Source: Candidatus Cloacimonadota bacterium (lineage in GTDB: Bacteria > Cloacimonadota > Cloacimonadia > Cloacimonadales > WRIO01). Taken from it: a DNA stretch of 62,938 nucleotides. Position numbers and translations under genes: made by a program. The notes under the pieces are model-generated. The model made no database searches. It was not told the origin of the DNA and saw only the letters and a program-made list of their open reading frames with translations. Each line of letters starts with the position of its first letter. Position 1 is the first letter of the stretch. Below, piece by piece: positions 19,801 through 27,828 of this stretch. Where the stretch lies: the NCBI GenBank assembly GCA_029553545.1, contig JAKPKU010000237.1:1-62938 (forward strand), given 5' to 3'.

Positions 19801-19953
19801 CCTAAAGGACCACAACAAGGCGAAATGAAGGTCGTACGAGGTGGTGCATGGTGCTTTGGAACTGAACATATGAAAACCTTTTACCGTGGTAGTGCAAAAC
19901 CTTTGACACGTAACAATTTTATAGGGTTCCGTATGGTAATACCCCATAATTAA
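16864..19953 (+). CDS. Transmembrane Ser/Thr kinase with LRR and SUMF1-like domains
   Basis: This 1029-residue protein has a kinase at about 38-290: Lys69 in FQAIKIF, Asp160 in HHTDLKPANIL, DFG changed to DFS at 178-180, and LAPEF at 199. A membrane helix lies at about 322-340. Next come a possible PEGA-like segment (350-420) and a leucine-rich region (about 459-598, repeats such as LKHLNLKKTKIKRI). A second helix is at about 628-650. A SUMF1/FGE-like C-terminal domain runs from about 788 with GRLPTEAEWEYAAR, MSGNILEWCQDWY and FIGFRMV. By topology the kinase and SUMF1 parts are cytoplasmic and the LRR periplasmic. The glycine-rich loop is weak and FGE's cysteine pair is missing. It leads a five-gene operon. 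Confidence 0.88.
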   Translation: MNDYKHPTAKKNKHGIKKPFEEEVYKNFQLKENDIIADKYRIIEKINSGLLSEVYLVENMTNNKFQAIKIFGKYNEIRDIYDFIRINTTLMQKLNHKNIVKISDFIDSNYVLQEMEYVKGNSLESLIYKKDIKKSQLLPYSLQIAEAMKEAHDNNIHHTDLKPANILINDQNTVKIIDFSHPQIHKMLFIEEVLTNEYLAPEFSNLTNEPDELDYNQQDIFAFGVTLYELLYKKLPFHKDGRVINYKIPRRIRHSKNPIDKIIKGCLYYYPEDRYQSFDEIIEDLKKIKPQKDFSFNMIKKTISKQFKFTSLKPYIQDDFKYLWLALLSLFLILPFYLIVQRNTETLDNEILIDSPPFSTYINMNYQGKPPFKTRLTKGDHIEFVDENGKSQFEMIYDQEKKIDLKFTKKKIFLNNRLYGQIVDNVTDLPLSPSLKYVKSKIYLSKKDFKRQKKRLIISLGENIDEQILDQLPEKTEFINLKNNNRIRSIKKLLKLQGLHGLNLEGSTVNTDDIKEFRNLKHLNLKKTKIKRISPIVRNSKLKNLDISNTDIRSVDAIVNLKNIENIHVSGDSLKDIRPFLNLPNLKSISTNREIYPDLDMDSLNRLIKNNHEHQTVKRIYNNKKKNNYNYIIFFLVTLLMSIIIVFLIRIFFYRKHNNLQESHLDEHVESTDDETIPKTQKYSDREIGHIKKAIADKRLHLPPKDNALYYLSALLKNNNNDETLLELKNEVLNSLKEKCELHTKRSEHEAVYLISSECNKFFPDPIYSKKLNEIKRKLIKNYGLHMVKLKGGKFLMGDYTVQYTDNFNSAHEVHLDAFKISRTVITNSQFCDFLNSQGNQIEFGTPWYKEDSQYARIEKSKSFYVCKEPYQDFPVYDVSWFGAVRFCEWKGGRLPTEAEWEYAARSGGKQHLYAVKGELNKNKANYLVDINDTLWHSVFPVKSFKPNNAKLYEMSGNILEWCQDWYDKYYYEISPDKNPKGPQQGEMKVVRGGAWCFGTEHMKTFYRGSAKPLTRNNFIGFRMVIPHN

Positions 19954-19962
19954 AGGATGTAC

Positions 19963-20586
19963 ATGCGTAGTGTTTTAATTATTATATTTTCTTTTATTTC
20001 AATTAGCTTGTTTGCACAATATAGCGAAAGCCTTATTTCAGAAGCTTATGATGATATTGTGAGCTTGATGAACACAATGCCAAATGAGTCATCATTGATT
20101 CTTTATGAAGAATTTAATGGCAATTTTGGTGCTGAATTTACTAATGTATTAAAAGCTAAATTGAGCAAAGATAAAGGCTATAGTTTTATTAATGAGCAAG
20201 AGCAAAAACGTCTATTCTCTGAACAGTTGAAGCTAACTGATCCTATATATGACAATATGCCAGCTACACCTACACTGCAACCGCCTAAATGGCTTTTAAC
20301 AGGGGAAGCTAATTTATTGATTACTAAGAAATACTGGAAAAAGCACTATCTATTTAATATCAACTTTACTTTGTTAAATATACAAAATGGTACAAACGAC
20401 TTTATTTATGCTAAGAGTTTTAAAAGGAAATGGTCGCCACCGATTTTTATAACAGTAATAATCTTTATTGCTTTTATAGGTATTTTACGTTATATTGTAT
20501 ATAGTTTTAAAGGTTATTATGCTTTACAAGTGTATCTTAGCGGTACGCTTTTTTTAATAATCTATTTAATATGGGTATTTTTATAG
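19963..20586 (+). CDS. Membrane protein with possible CsgG/LpoB-like domain
   Basis: This 207-residue protein has a signal sequence (MRSVLIIIFSFISISLFAQ), a soluble segment of about 120 residues and two C-terminal membrane helices (FITVIIFIAFIGILRYIVY and LFLIIYLIWVFL). The soluble part (SSLILYEEFNG, EQEQKRLFSEQLKL, PKWLLTGEANLLI) resembles CsgG/FlgO/LpoB folds, in which short-lived or outer-membrane assembly roles occur. That match is by pattern only. I chose the second ATG because AAGGA sits five bases before it; the first ATG overlaps that site. It lies 9 bases after the kinase-LRR-SUMF1 gene and 12 before the GGDEF gene. Confidence 0.6.
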   Translation: MRSVLIIIFSFISISLFAQYSESLISEAYDDIVSLMNTMPNESSLILYEEFNGNFGAEFTNVLKAKLSKDKGYSFINEQEQKRLFSEQLKLTDPIYDNMPATPTLQPPKWLLTGEANLLITKKYWKKHYLFNINFTLLNIQNGTNDFIYAKSFKRKWSPPIFITVIIFIAFIGILRYIVYSFKGYYALQVYLSGTLFLIIYLIWVFL

Positions 20587-20598
20587 TTAGAGGGAGTT

Positions 20599-22101
20599 AT
20601 GAACATATCAGGTAAACTGTTATTAGAAGGCAAAAAAAGGGTATGGGATTTAGATACTTGGCTTGGGCAAACTAAAGATTTTATTATACAAGAGATCAAT
20701 TTATTTGCAAAGAAAGAGAAAAATGATACAATTTTTTTAAGGAAGACTATATATGAGAATATCCTTTCCTGTCTTACTAATAATAAAGTATTTACGAAAG
20801 AGATAAGGCAAAAAATTATTGTTTCATATATCTTTTTCCAAACTAAAGAATACAAGCTATCAGAAGAATATATAACTTCTATAATTGATAAAATCAATCC
20901 AAAGTCGACAGACGAGTATCGAGTCAGATCGTATATTGACTTTTGTTTCGCACAAATTTATTTGCAGAAAGCTGATTTTCGTCGATCAAATGAGTTCTTT
21001 ATAAAATCTTTTATTGGGCTTAAAGACAGTATGAGTCCACATGAAAAGGTCTTTTTTATACTGTCATGGATCTTCTTGTTTATAGAATGCAAATTTTATG
21101 ATTATACAGATCAACTTCTATCATTGATTAGCAGTTTCTATTTACCAAGACAAGATGACAACTATGCAAGACTACTCTACTTAAACTTTCTTAATCAAAA
21201 AAAACAGAATAATTTGGTTACTGCAATAAATTGGGCAAACATGCTCTTGCCCATGGATACTAATAATTTGGATGAAGATGACTGGTATTCTGTACATATT
21301 TTTGCTGGAGAATACTATGCCTCAATCAATAAAAACTTTGACAAGTCTATCTACCATTTTACTTTTGCTAACTCTTTTTTGTCATTAAAATGGAAAAAGT
21401 TTATTAACTTTATAAGTGAATTGAAAAACTATCTAAAGATTACTGATTATTTGAAAGTTAGGCTTGTTTATGAAGATAAGATGCTGGAAATTATCCTGGA
21501 AAACAATCTACACAGCTCGCACTATCTACACTCTTTAAAATCAGCATACGAAGAGCTGGAGATTTTGTATAAACAAGTGCGTGAAATGTCAATGACAGAC
21601 AGCCTTACAAGTTTGAATAATCGGCACTATTTATGGGACAAAGCACCTGAATTTATGAACCTTGCAAATCTCCAAAACGTAAGTATTAGCTGCATAATGA
21701 TCGATCTTGATGACTTTAAAGATATAAATGATTTATATGGTCACCAGATAGGCGATGATATCTTGAAACAGGTCGGAGCAATAATAAAGGGGGCTTTTAG
21801 AAGATCTGATATAGTAATAAGGTTTGGAGGGGAGGAGTTTTTAATACTACTTTTAAAATCAAACTTAGAAAATAGTAATATGTTGTGTCAAAAACTTAAA
21901 GAAAAAATAGAAGAGCATATCTTCAGTGTAAAAGGCATCGAAATCAAAATCAGTGTGTCTATAGGAATTAGCTATCGGAAGAATGTTGTAAATAGCATGA
22001 AATTACTTGAAGAAATGATTGAAGAAGCGGACTTAGCAATGTACTATTCAAAAACAAATGGTAAAAACCAAGTTACCTTTTATAAAAAAAAATGTAAGTG
22101 A
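20599..22101 (+). CDS. Diguanylate cyclase with TPR-like N-terminal region
   Basis: This 500-residue cytoplasmic protein has an alpha-helical N-terminal part of about 320 residues, probably TPR-like, with no membrane helix. The C-terminal GGDEF domain is intact: [28 protein letters not shown], active loop [11 protein letters not shown] and VSIGIS. An inhibitory RxxD site (RRSD) lies five residues before GGEEF. It should make c-di-GMP under product feedback. It follows the membrane protein by 12 bases and precedes the ABC ATPase by 7. A 23-base piece of this gene (near 21100-21122) is repeated at 25598. Confidence 0.9.
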   Translation: MNISGKLLLEGKKRVWDLDTWLGQTKDFIIQEINLFAKKEKNDTIFLRKTIYENILSCLTNNKVFTKEIRQKIIVSYIFFQTKEYKLSEEYITSIIDKINPKSTDEYRVRSYIDFCFAQIYLQKADFRRSNEFFIKSFIGLKDSMSPHEKVFFILSWIFLFIECKFYDYTDQLLSLISSFYLPRQDDNYARLLYLNFLNQKKQNNLVTAINWANMLLPMDTNNLDEDDWYSVHIFAGEYYASINKNFDKSIYHFTFANSFLSLKWKKFINFISELKNYLKITDYLKVRLVYEDKMLEIILENNLHSSHYLHSLKSAYEELEILYKQVREMSMTDSLTSLNNRHYLWDKAPEFMNLANLQNVSISCIMIDLDDFKDINDLYGHQIGDDILKQVGAIIKGAFRRSDIVIRFGGEEFLILLLKSNLENSNMLCQKLKEKIEEHIFSVKGIEIKISVSIGISYRKNVVNSMKLLEEMIEEADLAMYYSKTNGKNQVTFYKKKCK

Positions 22102-22108
22102 GGGAGAA

Positions 22109-23212
22109 ATGGCTCAAGTTTTAATAAAAAATGTGAACAAAATCTATGAAAATGGCTTTCATGCCGTTAAAGACGTCAATATTTTAGCAGAAGATGAAGA
22201 ATTTGTCGTTTTAGTTGGACCTTCAGGCTGTGGGAAAACAACTACTCTACGTATGGTCGCAGGCCTTGAAACAATCAGCTCAGGTGAGATATTAATCGAC
22301 AACAGGGTCGTCAATGATGTTTTACCAAAAGATAGAAATATAGCTATGGTCTTTCAAAACTATGCTTTATACCCACATATGACCGTTTTTGAGAATATGG
22401 CTTTTGCTTTAAAACTAAGAAAAATGAATAAAGCTGAGATCAAACAAAAAGTTAAAAACGCTGCTGAGATGTTAGGCATTGATATGCTTTTAGATAGAAA
22501 GCCAAAACAACTGTCAGGTGGTCAACGACAGCGTGTTGCTCTGGGAAGAGCTATTGTACGCAATCCACAAGTATTCCTATTTGATGAACCATTGTCTAAC
22601 CTTGATGCTAAAATGAGAGTACAAATGAGAGCTGAAATATCAAGACTGCATAAAAACTTGAAAACAACAATGTTATATGTTACTCATGACCAAATTGAAG
22701 CAATGACCATGGCTGACAAAATAGTTGTCATGAAAGATGGTGTGATACAACAAATTGGAAGCCCTTTAGACGTATATAATAAGCCATCAAATCTATTTGT
22801 GGCTGGCTTTATAGGAAGCCCTGCTATCAATTCATTCACAGGAAAGCTTTATACCGAAAACAACCAATTATTCTTTGTTTATGAAAACATGAAAATAGCA
22901 TTGACAAATGAACAAAGAAATGCAATAAAAGATTATAAGTCTGAAGAAATTATCTTTTCTATTAGACCAGAAGATATTTATGATGCAAACTTCGATAGCT
23001 TGATTGAGCAAAAACAAACAACAGAAGCCTTTTGTGAAATTGTAGAGCCTTTGGGAAATGAATATATGGTTTATTTAAAAATAGGCACAAAGGATATTAC
23101 TGCTCGTTTTGACCCTAAAAAGTTGCCTGAAACTAATAAGAATCTGATGGTAAGTTTTGATATATCAAAAACTCGCTTGTTTGATGTAAATACGCATCTA
23201 AGATTGTTTTAG
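22109..23212 (+). CDS. ABC transporter ATPase, UgpC/MsmX/MalK type
   Basis: This 367-residue ATPase has Walker [15 protein letters not shown]-loop [12 protein letters not shown], signature [15 protein letters not shown], Walker [15 protein letters not shown], and H-loop [16 protein letters not shown]-terminal TOBE/MalK-like regulatory region runs from about 240. Members energise carbohydrate or glycerol-phosphate importers and can be shared among several. No matching permease or binding protein is adjacent, so it may be an orphan shared subunit. The start chosen ([13 protein letters not shown]) follows GAGGGAGAA; the frame extends upstream into the GGDEF gene without support. Confidence 0.93.
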   Translation: MAQVLIKNVNKIYENGFHAVKDVNILAEDEEFVVLVGPSGCGKTTTLRMVAGLETISSGEILIDNRVVNDVLPKDRNIAMVFQNYALYPHMTVFENMAFALKLRKMNKAEIKQKVKNAAEMLGIDMLLDRKPKQLSGGQRQRVALGRAIVRNPQVFLFDEPLSNLDAKMRVQMRAEISRLHKNLKTTMLYVTHDQIEAMTMADKIVVMKDGVIQQIGSPLDVYNKPSNLFVAGFIGSPAINSFTGKLYTENNQLFFVYENMKIALTNEQRNAIKDYKSEEIIFSIRPEDIYDANFDSLIEQKQTTEAFCEIVEPLGNEYMVYLKIGTKDITARFDPKKLPETNKNLMVSFDISKTRLFDVNTHLRLF

Positions 23213-23220
23213 GCGTATTT

Positions 23221-24012
23221 ATGCAAGAAACATTATTTAAATTAAACCCAGAGAATAATATCGTTGCAGCTGCCATACATGCAGGAAGCCATATCAGAAA
23301 AGAACTGGAAGAGATAATAGGCTTAAACAGGAATATTCTTTTGCATGAAGAAGACCCGATGACTGATCATATTGCAATCTTGTTCGACTCTTTTATCATT
23401 CAAAATACAAGCAGGTTTGAATACGATACAAATAGACCTATATCCTCTGCAGTTTATCAAAAGCCACCGGATTGTTGGGGATTAGAAATATATCCAAACC
23501 AAATTGATAGCAAAATGGTGCTTATTTCAGAGAATAAATATCGTGAGTTTTATAAACACATTGATATGTTTTTTAATGAATTGTGCAAAGAACATAAACA
23601 AATATTTGTGTGGGATATACATAGCTTTAATAATAGAGGACGCCCAGATATTAGTCACGAGCATATAGACAATGCAGTGCCTGATATATGTTTGGGCACA
23701 AGCAATACTAACCCGAAGTTTCATGATTTATTTAAGGAAATAGCCAATAATATAGCGAGAGAAGACTATTTAGGAAAAAGACTTTCTGTAGAATTTAACA
23801 ATCCTTTTCCTGGCGGCACTTTTCCAAGGTATTTAAATGCAAACTTTGATGGCAAGGTCGTAGCGTTTACTCTTGAGATCAACAAAAGGATCTTTATGAA
23901 AAGCAATAAGCATCGATTTGATGAGTCTGATGCGATAATTGATTTGCGAGCCTTGGCAAGATTGAGAGAAATCATCCATAACCAAAGCTCGCTTATTAGT
24001 TCAAGTCTTTAA
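23221..24012 (+). CDS. N-formylglutamate amidohydrolase-family protein
   Basis: This 263-residue member of the FGase/HutG family has metal-site motifs AAIHAGSHI (near 18), DTNRP (near 75), VWDIHSFNNRG (near 136) and a late EINKRIFM. The family cleaves N-formylglutamate to glutamate and formate at the end of histidine breakdown, or related N-formyl/N-carbamoyl substrates. hutU lies 22 kb away, so a histidine role is possible but unproven. It ends in a four-base overlap with the convergent pseudogene; its last 25 codons are duplicated at 25626-25703. Confidence 0.75.
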   Translation: MQETLFKLNPENNIVAAAIHAGSHIRKELEEIIGLNRNILLHEEDPMTDHIAILFDSFIIQNTSRFEYDTNRPISSAVYQKPPDCWGLEIYPNQIDSKMVLISENKYREFYKHIDMFFNELCKEHKQIFVWDIHSFNNRGRPDISHEHIDNAVPDICLGTSNTNPKFHDLFKEIANNIAREDYLGKRLSVEFNNPFPGGTFPRYLNANFDGKVVAFTLEINKRIFMKSNKHRFDESDAIIDLRALARLREIIHNQSSLISSSL

Positions 24013-25031
24013 TCTTTTTTACTCTGTCTAATAATAGTTTTTGCAAAGTCAACCAAATACAAATCTATAGGGAAGAATGTTTTATTGATTTCTTTGACAA
24101 AACGTTCTGTTGCGGTCTTAATGCCTTCTTTTATTTTAGCTCTATTCTCCTTTTGATATTCCCTTACTTCTTTTTCAGGCACTTCTTCTTTGGTCTCCCA
24201 AGTAGCGAATATCCCGTCATAATCATTATAATCATAGTCTGTGCTGGGATAATAGCCGTATAAAGAAAGGTTGATTACATAGTCGATATCAGGTTCATAA
24301 AAAAGGTCTTTAACATTAAATGCCTTACCACCCCAAATTTTGTTCAATTCATCAGCTAACTCTTCAAGAATAGTATGCAACTTCTCTATTTTGAAGTTTT
24401 CTGGTTTTACCAATGCTTTTACTAATTCAACGAACTTTTATTCCAAATCATGCTTTAGTTGCTCTGTTGTTTCACTAAAGTAGTCAGAGAGTTTTCTGAG
24501 ATAAATGTCAACCCGAGTATCGAGGCTGTCATCGTTTGGACGTGTTTTCACTACACCAGGGTTTGATGGCAACTTATACCATTCAAAAGCTTCCATATAC
24601 TTTTCAGTGATTTCTTCGAAATGTTCATTTAACAAGTATCGTTTTATAAAACTAAATGGGTTGTCGACTTTACTATCGTATAAAAGCCTAACAGATTGTT
24701 TAATCTTTATTAATACATCTTCAGAAAGATCCTTAGCGTCAAAATCAGAGATAATATCAAAAAAGTCATAGTCCTCTTCATATTGATCAACGTAAGGCGC
24801 ATAGGTATTGAGATTATTAGACCTTCTTTGCTTTTCTTTTTCTACTTTTTGACGGAGCATTCTTTCTGCTAATTCAGCTTCACTGGGTTCTTTAGTTTCT
24901 TCTTTTTCATTCGCAAACGCACTAAAAAAGCTTCGAATGCCTTCAGCAAGGTTACGGGCTGTTACTTTTTCCACTTCTTCGACTTCTTCGACTTCTTCGT
25001 CGTGTCTTTCATTCAAGTCTTCGTTTTTCAT
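24009..25031 (-). pseudogene. Unknown protein X, copy 1, interrupted by one stop codon
   Basis: This gene is homologous along its length to copy 2 (25706-26773); both share LLNEHF-EIT, EAFEWYKLPSNPGVVK, RPNDDS, KLSDYFSETTE and FYEPDIDYV. After the codons for KHDLE an AAA codon has become TAA (24438-24440), and reading continues in the same frame to the normal stop. Copy 1 also lacks about 20 residues near 50-75 that copy 2 has. The start follows GGAGGATAAC. I recognise no family: an acidic N-terminal segment is followed by an alpha-helical, charged body without signal or membrane helix. Suppression or readthrough cannot be excluded. Confidence 0.85.
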
Positions 25032-25062
25032 GTTATCCTCCATTTTGTTTTTTGTTGGCAGA

Positions 25063-25093
25063 ATTATAACATATGGTTTGGACACAGTGTGTC
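25063..25093 (-). promoter_or_regulatory. Promoter and palindromic site of gene X, copy 1
   Basis: On the minus strand a TATAAT box (25063-25068) stands 12 bases downstream of a perfect 6+1+6 palindrome, GACACACTGTGTC (25081-25093). The palindrome occupies the -35 area, where no good -35 hexamer exists. This suggests control by a dimeric regulator. Confidence 0.55.
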
Positions 25094-25100
25094 TCAAGTG

Positions 25101-25190
25101 GTAAAAAAGTTGGCATATTTATTCAATTTATTTAAAGACTGCTTGATTACATCTATTAATTCTGTGAGTTACAATACTTTAACATTAGAC
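25101..25190 (-). pseudogene. Decayed tail of a WYL-regulator gene (duplication remnant)
   Basis: The sequence parallels the 3' end of the intact WYL gene (26852-26931): both contain ATCTATTAATTC, then TACTTTAACATT at matching spacing. It is the far end of the unit that was tandemly duplicated together with gene X. Reading frame and stop are no longer intact. Confidence 0.65.
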
Positions 25191-25625
25191 TTTGCATGAG
25201 CAAATTCTTTAAAAAAGTGAGAGTATAAAGATTGCTGCTGTTTCATAATCTCCAAATTACAAATTGAGAAATTATCACTACTTGAAAAATTAGATGATAA
25301 TACAAACCTTTTCTTACCTCATAAAAATTCATAATAAATCTCCTTTACATTTCCTTTAGAATCCTATAAGACTACCGTTCATTCTCCAAGATAGCAAGAG
25401 GAATGTCAACGGATTCATATAGGCATATTACTAATAAATAGACATATACAACAATAGAAAGAGACATGGTGATAAGTAGGGAAATCAGCCCTGATAATAG
25501 GAATATTTATTTTTATTGCCATCTTTAATATTAAAATATGGCTCTTTTCAAAATGTAATTTTCCCAGGCTGTTTTGATTCTCTGTGAAACAGCATCAGAT
25601 TATACAGGTCAACTTCTATCCATTA
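25191..25625. other. Duplication junction region without genes
   Basis: There is no credible gene. It contains the nested-hairpin repeat copy 2 (25341-25423) and a 25-base piece nearly identical to the interior of the GGDEF gene (25596-25620 versus 21098-21122). It lies between the two copies of the duplicated unit. Confidence 0.6.
25341..25423 (+). repeat. Nested-hairpin intergenic repeat, copy 2
   Basis: This copy carries the core CATTCTCCAAGATAGCAAGA followed by GGAATGT. Outer arms GAATCC and GGATTC can pair, as can the inner CATTC(T)CC and GGAATG. It sits at the junction of the tandem duplication. Confidence 0.8.
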
Positions 25626-25703
25626 TTAATTGATTTACGAGCCTTGGCAAGGTTGAAAGAAATCATTCATAATCAAGGCTCGCTTATTAGTTCAAGTCTT
25701 TAA
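25626..25703 (+). pseudogene. Duplicated C-terminal tail of the N-formylglutamate amidohydrolase gene
   Basis: The last 25 codons of 23221-24012 are repeated here with about 90% identity; reading frame and stop are kept (IDLRALARLKEII to SLISSSL). There is no start or upstream part. It marks the edge of the duplicated unit and is convergent with gene X copy 2, just as the parent tail is with copy 1. Confidence 0.9.
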
Positions 25704-25705
25704 TA

Positions 25706-26773
25706 TTATCTACTCTGCTTAACAATAGTTTTTGCAAAGTCAACCAAATGCAAATCGATTGGGAAGAATGTTTTATTGATTTCATTTGCAAAGCGATCAT
25801 ATGCAGTCTTAACTGCATCTTTTATTTTAGCTTTGTTCTCCTTTTGATATTTTCTTACTTCTTCCTCAGTTACTTCTTCTTTACTTTCCCAAGTGCAGAA
25901 TATTCCATCATAATCATTATATTTATAATCTATGTCGGGATAATAGCCGCTTAAAGAAAGATTTACTACGTAGTCAATATCAGGTTCGTAAAATAAGTCT
26001 TTAACACTAAATGCTTTAGCACCCCAAATTTGATTCAATTCATCAGCTAATTCGCCAACAATTGCATGCAATCTTTCTATTTTGAAGTTTTCAGGTTTAA
26101 TGTACGCTTTTAATAATTGAACGAATTTTTTCTCCAAATCATACTTTAGTTTCTCTGTAGTTTCACTAAAGTAATCAGAGAGTTTTCCGAGATAATCATC
26201 TATACGGTTGCTAATACTGTCATCATTTGGGCGTATTTTTACTACACCAGGGTTAGATGGCAGCTTATACCATTCAAAAGCTTCCATATAAGTTTCAGTA
26301 ATCTCTTTGAAATGTTCATTTAACAAGTATTGTTTTACAAAACTAAATGGGTTGTCAATTTTGTAATCATATAAAAGCTTTACAGATTGTTTAATCTTTA
26401 TTGTTACGTCTTCAGAAAGATCCTTAGCATCAATGTTTGAGATAAGCTCTAAAAAGTCATATTTTTCGACATCTTGATCAATATAAGGTGCAAGTATTGT
26501 AAGGTTTTCAGCCTTTCTTTGTTTTTCCTTTTTTGCATTTTTGAAGTTTTCAATGATTTTTTGCTTTTCCTCTTTTGATTTAGGATTAAGCCAGAAGAGA
26601 ATGTTTTTGAGTTCTAATTCTTCTTCATTTAGCTCTCTACCACTGGGTTCTTTAGGTTCTTCTTTTTCATCTGAAAACATACCAAAAAGATTTTGCATGC
26701 CTTCCCAAATATTATTAAGTTTTAGTTCTTCCACTTCTCTGTCGTGTCTTTCATTCAAGTCTTCGTTTTTCAT
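25706..26773 (-). CDS. Unknown protein X, copy 2 (intact)
   Basis: This 355-residue protein of unrecognised family is soluble and highly charged, with an acidic Glu-rich segment at about 10-60, then a helical body with EAFEWYKLPSNPGVVK, YFSETTEKLKYDLEKKF and FYEPDIDYVVNLSLSGYYP. It has no signal or membrane segment. The start at 26773 follows GGAGGATAAC; the frame is open 22 codons further upstream through the promoter, which is unlikely to be translated. It stands downstream of a WYL regulator whose 3' end adjoins its promoter. The diverged copy 1 is a pseudogene. Confidence 0.75.
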   Translation of the reverse strand: MKNEDLNERHDREVEELKLNNIWEGMQNLFGMFSDEKEEPKEPSGRELNEEELELKNILFWLNPKSKEEKQKIIENFKNAKKEKQRKAENLTILAPYIDQDVEKYDFLELISNIDAKDLSEDVTIKIKQSVKLLYDYKIDNPFSFVKQYLLNEHFKEITETYMEAFEWYKLPSNPGVVKIRPNDDSISNRIDDYLGKLSDYFSETTEKLKYDLEKKFVQLLKAYIKPENFKIERLHAIVGELADELNQIWGAKAFSVKDLFYEPDIDYVVNLSLSGYYPDIDYKYNDYDGIFCTWESKEEVTEEEVRKYQKENKAKIKDAVKTAYDRFANEINKTFFPIDLHLVDFAKTIVKQSR

Positions 26774-26804
26774 GTTATCCTCCATTTTGATTTTTATGGG
26801 CTGG

Positions 26805-26835
26805 ATTATAACATATGGTTTGGACAGAGTGTGTC
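26805..26835 (-). promoter_or_regulatory. Promoter and palindromic site of gene X, copy 2
   Basis: TATAAT (26805-26810 on the minus strand) is preceded by GACACACTCTGTC (26823-26835), an imperfect version of the palindrome before copy 1. There is no -35 consensus at normal spacing. A regulator-dependent promoter is likely; the WYL protein encoded just upstream is the obvious candidate, which is inference. Confidence 0.55.
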
Positions 26836-26851
26836 TCAAGTGGAGAAAGTT

Positions 26852-27826
26852 TTAGTATAATTCGTTTATTTCTTTTAAGGGCTTTTTTATTTCATCTATT
26901 AATTCTTGAGGCTCTAATACTTTAACATTTGCGCCATATGATAAAACATATTTCTTTATTTCATTTATGGAGGTTGCTGGTATTTGTAATAAGACTTTAC
27001 CATCATCGAGTAATTTGACTTTTTGTTTTGGGTGCCAAATGCGCTCTTTGATGTAAGCTGCAATCTTTTCAGAGAAAAGCAGTTTAACTTGAAATGGCTT
27101 TCCCGCATATATACCAAAGGAATCTTCAAAGAATTTTTGTGCATTAAACTCAACATTGTCTCTTGGTTCGGAAACAATCTCTGTGCTACGCATACGGTTT
27201 ATGGCATATATAAGAATTGCTTTTCTCTCTTTAGAAAAGGCTGCAATATAGATATTATTCTCATGAATCTTTAGGCATAATACGGTTACCAAGTGTTCTT
27301 TTTCGGTATTGGATAAGACACTATTATATTTAAAATACAATTTTTTACCTTGTATTAGAGACTGTAAAATCTTTTTCAAGTTTTTACTTTCTTCTTGGTT
27401 CCATACAATTGTTGATTTGGTATCTGGCAGAATTGAGTTCCATACCTTTTGATAGAATTTTAATAATTCTGGAGAAGATTGGCTATGCATCTTGTCAAAA
27501 CAGTTTTTTACTACATCATCAAAGTAGCTTTGTAAAGGATGTGCACTCTTAAACATAAATAACAAAGTTAAAAACTCTTCTTGATTAAAGCTTATAGATG
27601 GGAATCTATAATGTGGGAGCATTTTGTAAATAACTTGGTTGTTCTGACTAATGTTTTCAGAATAAATAGGAAAAGATAAAGAAGAAAGATATGAAATATC
27701 ACGCTGAATTGTTTTTTTAGATACCCCTCTTTCCCTTGCAAGAGTACTTAAGGAGATTCCTCTATTGGCATGAGCATAAATACTCTGCAAAATGCACCAC
27801 TGCCTAAAAAAGCTTTTTTCTTCCAT
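26852..27826 (-). CDS. HTH-WYL transcriptional regulator
   Basis: This 324-residue protein has an N-terminal winged helix (LSTLARERGVSKKTIQRDIS, near 25-45) and a WYL-type domain at about 150-240 (KKLYFKYNSV, IYIAAFSKERKAILIYAINRM). A WCX-like C-terminal dimer region follows. WYL proteins respond to ligands, often nucleotides, and control defence, repair or metabolic genes. It starts two bases after the LRAT-like gene's stop and is the last gene of the nine-gene run; the unknown gene X follows with its own promoter. Confidence 0.88.
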   Translation of the reverse strand: MEEKSFFRQWCILQSIYAHANRGISLSTLARERGVSKKTIQRDISYLSSLSFPIYSENISQNNQVIYKMLPHYRFPSISFNQEEFLTLLFMFKSAHPLQSYFDDVVKNCFDKMHSQSSPELLKFYQKVWNSILPDTKSTIVWNQEESKNLKKILQSLIQGKKLYFKYNSVLSNTEKEHLVTVLCLKIHENNIYIAAFSKERKAILIYAINRMRSTEIVSEPRDNVEFNAQKFFEDSFGIYAGKPFQVKLLFSEKIAAYIKERIWHPKQKVKLLDDGKVLLQIPATSINEIKKYVLSYGANVKVLEPQELIDEIKKPLKEINELY

Positions 27827-27828
27827 GC

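Noticed and set aside
24009-24413. A separate 134-residue gene after the stop in gene X copy 1
   Set aside because: It is the same frame as the upstream part, aligns to the C-terminal part of copy 2, begins with an unsupported TTG and has no ribosome binding site.
26774-26839. Upstream start for gene X copy 2
   Set aside because: The extra codons cover the palindrome and TATAAT box; a strong GGAGGA site precedes the internal ATG.
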